Below are positions 61,845 to 64,000 of a stretch of DNA of 64,000 nucleotides, in pieces. Position 1 is the stretch's first letter. Every line of letters starts with the position of its first letter. The position numbers were made by a program, and so were the translations under genes. The stretch covers positions 496,001 through 560,000 of the forward strand of contig NZ_JAUOPH010000003.1 of assembly GCF_030546935.1 (NCBI RefSeq), given 5' to 3'. Source of the stretch: Marinobacter sp. 2_MG-2023. GTDB taxonomy: Bacteria; Pseudomonadota; Gammaproteobacteria; Pseudomonadales; Oleiphilaceae. The notes beneath the pieces were generated by a model that worked only from the letters and a program-made list of their open reading frames with translations, was not told the DNA's origin and did not search any database.

Positions 61845-61955
61845 AGCTTGGGCTGGCCTGGTCGTTCAAAAACGTGGAGCGCCAAGGATGGCGCGACCGA
61901 GCCCTACACGGACGTATTCACGGGCGTTTTTTGAACGACCAGGCCAGCCCAAGCT
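61845..61955. repeat. Long inverted-repeat (cruciform) element between aroC and the MFS gene
   Basis: AGCTTGGGCTGGCCTGGTCG (61845-61864) and its continuation to 61874 pair with 61925-61955 over about 30 bp with one extra T. Inside lies a smaller hairpin GCGCCA (61879-61884), AGGA, TGGCGC (61889-61894). The 111-bp unit has the look of the intergenic repeats of Marinobacter-like genomes. I see no second copy in this window. Confidence 0.8.
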
Positions 61956-61982
61956 GCTACTCCGATAAAGAGACCGTGAAGA

Positions 61983-63077
61983 TCAGAGCTGCCCAATAAC
62001 AGGCGTAGAAACAGCAACATCCCCATTCTGACCACGATGGCGCAAATAATGGTCCATCAATACGATCGCCATCATCGCCTCAGCAATCGGCGTGGCCCGA
62101 ATACCCACACAGGGATCGTGACGCCCAGTGGTAATAACCTCCACCGGGTTGCCGCTCACATCAATACTGCGCCCCGGTAAACGCAAGCTCGACGTTGGCT
62201 TCAGCGCAATGCTGGCAAGAATCGGCTGCCCGGAAGAAATCCCCCCAAGAACACCGCCAGCGTGGTTCGACAGAAAGCCTTCAGGAGTCAGCTCATCACG
62301 GTGTGCCGTGCCTTTCTGGGCCACACAGCCAAAGCCAGCACCAATCTCGACGCCCTTCACCGCATTGATACTCATAAGCGCATGAGCAAGGTCTGCATCC
62401 AACCGGTCAAACACCGGTTCGCCCAGCCCCGGCGGCACACCTTCGGCCACCACATTGATTCGTGCACCAATAGAGTCACCTTCCTTACGAAGGGCATCCA
62501 TGTAGGCTTCCATCTCCGAAACCTTATCGGCATCCGGGCAGAAAAACGGATTCTGATGCACCTGGTCCCAATCCAGTTTTTCGGCGCGAATAGGACCCAA
62601 CTCAGACAAATATCCGCGAATACAAATACCCAGACGCTGCTGCAGAAACTTCCTCGCCACAGCCCCGGCTGCCACCCGCATGGCCGTTTCACGAGCTGAC
62701 GAGCGCCCGCCGCCGCGGTAATCGCGCACGCCATATTTGTGCATATAGGTGTAATCGGCGTGGGCCGGCCTGAATTGTTCCGAAATTTTCGAATAATCCT
62801 TGGAGCGCTGATCGGTGTTCTCGATAAGCAGCCCGATCGGCGTACCGGTGGTTTTACCTTCAAACACGCCGGAAAGAATGCGGACTTCATCCGCTTCACG
62901 GCGCTGCGTTGTGTGCCGTGACGTACCGGGCTTGCGACGATCAAGGTCCGCCTGCATATCAGCTTCCGAGAGTTCCAGCCCGGGCGGGCAGCCGTCAATA
63001 ATGCAGCCCAGCGCAGCCCCATGGCTCTCGCCGAAAGTAGTAACGGTAAACAGTTTTCCGAAAGAATTTCCCGACAT
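61983..63077 (-). CDS. aroC: Chorismate synthase
   Basis: The 364-residue flavin-dependent enzyme makes chorismate. The three signatures are visible: [19 protein letters not shown] (about 16-34), [20 protein letters not shown] (about 117-136) and the later [20 protein letters not shown] (about 317-336). It completes the shikimate route begun with DAHP synthase in this window. It lies 37 bp after prmB and may share its transcript. Confidence 0.97.
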   Translation of the reverse strand: MSGNSFGKLFTVTTFGESHGAALGCIIDGCPPGLELSEADMQADLDRRKPGTSRHTTQRREADEVRILSGVFEGKTTGTPIGLLIENTDQRSKDYSKISEQFRPAHADYTYMHKYGVRDYRGGGRSSARETAMRVAAGAVARKFLQQRLGICIRGYLSELGPIRAEKLDWDQVHQNPFFCPDADKVSEMEAYMDALRKEGDSIGARINVVAEGVPPGLGEPVFDRLDADLAHALMSINAVKGVEIGAGFGCVAQKGTAHRDELTPEGFLSNHAGGVLGGISSGQPILASIALKPTSSLRLPGRSIDVSGNPVEVITTGRHDPCVGIRATPIAEAMMAIVLMDHYLRHRGQNGDVAVSTPVIGQL

Positions 63078-63113
63078 AATTCAATATCTTGTTAGGGTAT
63101 TTTAAAAATAGGT

Positions 63114-64000
63114 TTAAGAATTACTGCACCACTGGCGGAGATCCTGTTCGGCAATAGCGAACACACCATCGCCGCCATTACTGAATTCCAGCCAGGTGAA
63201 CGGAAGATCCGGGTAAGCCTCATCAAGAGCTACCCAGCTATTCCCCACCTCAACCACCAGCAAACCGCCCGGCGTTAAATGCTCTGCAGCTCCGGCAATA
63301 ATCCGGTGGGCAATATCCAGCCCATCGTTGCCAGCCGCAAGACCGAGGGCCGGTTCATGATGGAACTCCTCCGGCATATCCGCCAGATCTTCCGCATCCA
63401 CATAGGGCGGATTACTGACAATAATATCGTACTTCCCGCTTATGCTCGCGAACACATCGGATTGTATTGTGCGCACCCGATCGCTGAGTTCGTGTAATTC
63501 AATGTTTGACGCGGCAACTGCCAGTGCGTCCTGCGAAATATCAGACAGGTCCACATGGGCTTCCTCAAACACCGAAGCTACGCCTATACCGATACAGCCA
63601 CTTCCCGTGCACAAATCAAGAACCCGACCAACCGGCTTATCCCCCAGCCAGGGCTGGAACCCGTTCTCAATCAGCTCACCGATCGGCGAGCGCGGCACCA
63701 GTACTCGCTCATCTACATGGAACGGCATACCCATAAACCAGGCTTCCCCGAGAAGGTAAGCCATAGGAACACGCTCTTCGATGCGGCGGCGAATGCGCTC
63801 CAGCACAAGCTCCCGCTCTCCACGGGTAAGGCGCGCATCCAGGAACAGCGTATTGTTTTCCAACGGAAGATGCAGGCTACGCATTACCAGCTGCACCGCC
63901 TCATCCCAAACGTTGTCAGTGCCATGACCAAAGAAAACCCTGGAGGCAGAAAACTGGGACGAAGCGAAACGAAGATAATCGCGAACGGTATGGAGATCGT
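63114..64000 (-). CDS. prmB: Ribosomal protein uL3 N5-glutamine methyltransferase (5' end outside window)
   Basis: The frame is open to the window edge at 64000, and the start shown at 63896 in a naive reading is internal: upstream residues [17 protein letters not shown] match the normal PrmB N-terminal domain. Visible are the N-terminal helical domain, the SAM site [15 protein letters not shown] and the catalytic [14 protein letters not shown]. It methylates the GGQ-like glutamine of ribosomal protein L3. The first few residues are missing from the window. Confidence 0.93.
   Translation of the reverse strand, partial: DLHTVRDYLRFASSQFSASRVFFGHGTDNVWDEAVQLVMRSLHLPLENNTLFLDARLTRGERELVLERIRRRIEERVPMAYLLGEAWFMGMPFHVDERVLVPRSPIGELIENGFQPWLGDKPVGRVLDLCTGSGCIGIGVASVFEEAHVDLSDISQDALAVAASNIELHELSDRVRTIQSDVFASISGKYDIIVSNPPYVDAEDLADMPEEFHHEPALGLAAGNDGLDIAHRIIAGAAEHLTPGGLLVVEVGNSWVALDEAYPDLPFTWLEFSNGGDGVFAIAEQDLRQWCSNS

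Overview
This window is ordinary core chromosome of a marine-type gammaproteobacterium of the Pseudomonas/Marinobacter kind. The gene order matches, from memory, several blocks of the Pseudomonas chromosome: yccA-tusDCBE; cobA-serS-rarA-lolA-ftsK; metZ-purF-cvpA-dedD-folC-accD-(trp)-trpF-truA-fimV-asd-leuB-leuD-leuC-lysR; gloB-methyltransferase-rnhA-dnaQ-fimL. The protein sequences, the DUF2970/DUF934/DUF1631 neighbours and a long hairpin repeat make me favour Marinobacter or a close relative; that is inference. I see no prophage, insertion sequence, CRISPR array or rRNA. There is one tRNA gene, tRNA-Ser(TGA).

Layout. 1-2.6 kb: the tail of a probable TetR regulator, a phasin, an unexplained terminator that may end a small RNA, and a sulfur cassette of two half-size YeeE/YedE membrane proteins plus a DUF442 phosphatase-like protein. 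2.6-9.2 kb: hemH, a small unknown gene, tRNA-Ser, yccA, tusDCB-tusE/dsrC for tRNA thiolation or sulfur relay, two membrane proteins (one DUF445) and nfuA. 9.4-17.1 kb: metH, a DUF2970 protein, an unlisted 34-residue membrane peptide, cysI, DUF934 and sohB. 17.3-24.5 kb: an SCP2 protein, fimL, dnaQ, rnhA, a methyltransferase, gloB and mltD. 24.6-31.1 kb: the peptide ABC transporter yejABEF and fabI. 31.1-33.4 kb: a PilZ protein paired with a DUF1631 protein. 33.5-34.6 kb: DAHP synthase. 34.6-59.6 kb: about 20 genes all on the minus strand, from leuC down to cobA. 59.7-64 kb: the LysR regulator facing leuC, an MFS transporter, aroC and the 5'-truncated prmB.

How the genes work together. Assimilatory sulfur runs through the window. 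CysI makes sulfide using sirohaem (CobA gives its precursor). MetZ places sulfide on O-succinylhomoserine, and MetH methylates the homocysteine. The Tus relay and the YedE/DUF442 cassette handle other reduced sulfur, and NfuA repairs Fe-S proteins. Aromatic amino-acid synthesis is also well covered (DAHP synthase, AroC, TrpF, TrpB, TrpA), and LeuCDB plus Asd cover parts of the leucine and aspartate families. FimV and FimL both act in type IV pilus and surface signalling in relatives.

The most interesting leftovers are: a candidate orphan sRNA (about 915-1011); a 34-residue membrane peptide at 13416-13520; a 36-bp perfect palindrome at 15953-15988; a long cruciform repeat at 61845-61955 just upstream of an MFS gene whose best start codon is ATT; the PilZ/DUF1631 pair; and an 18-bp tandem repeat inside fimV. 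None of these is proof of a new system, and I found no large undescribed gene cluster.
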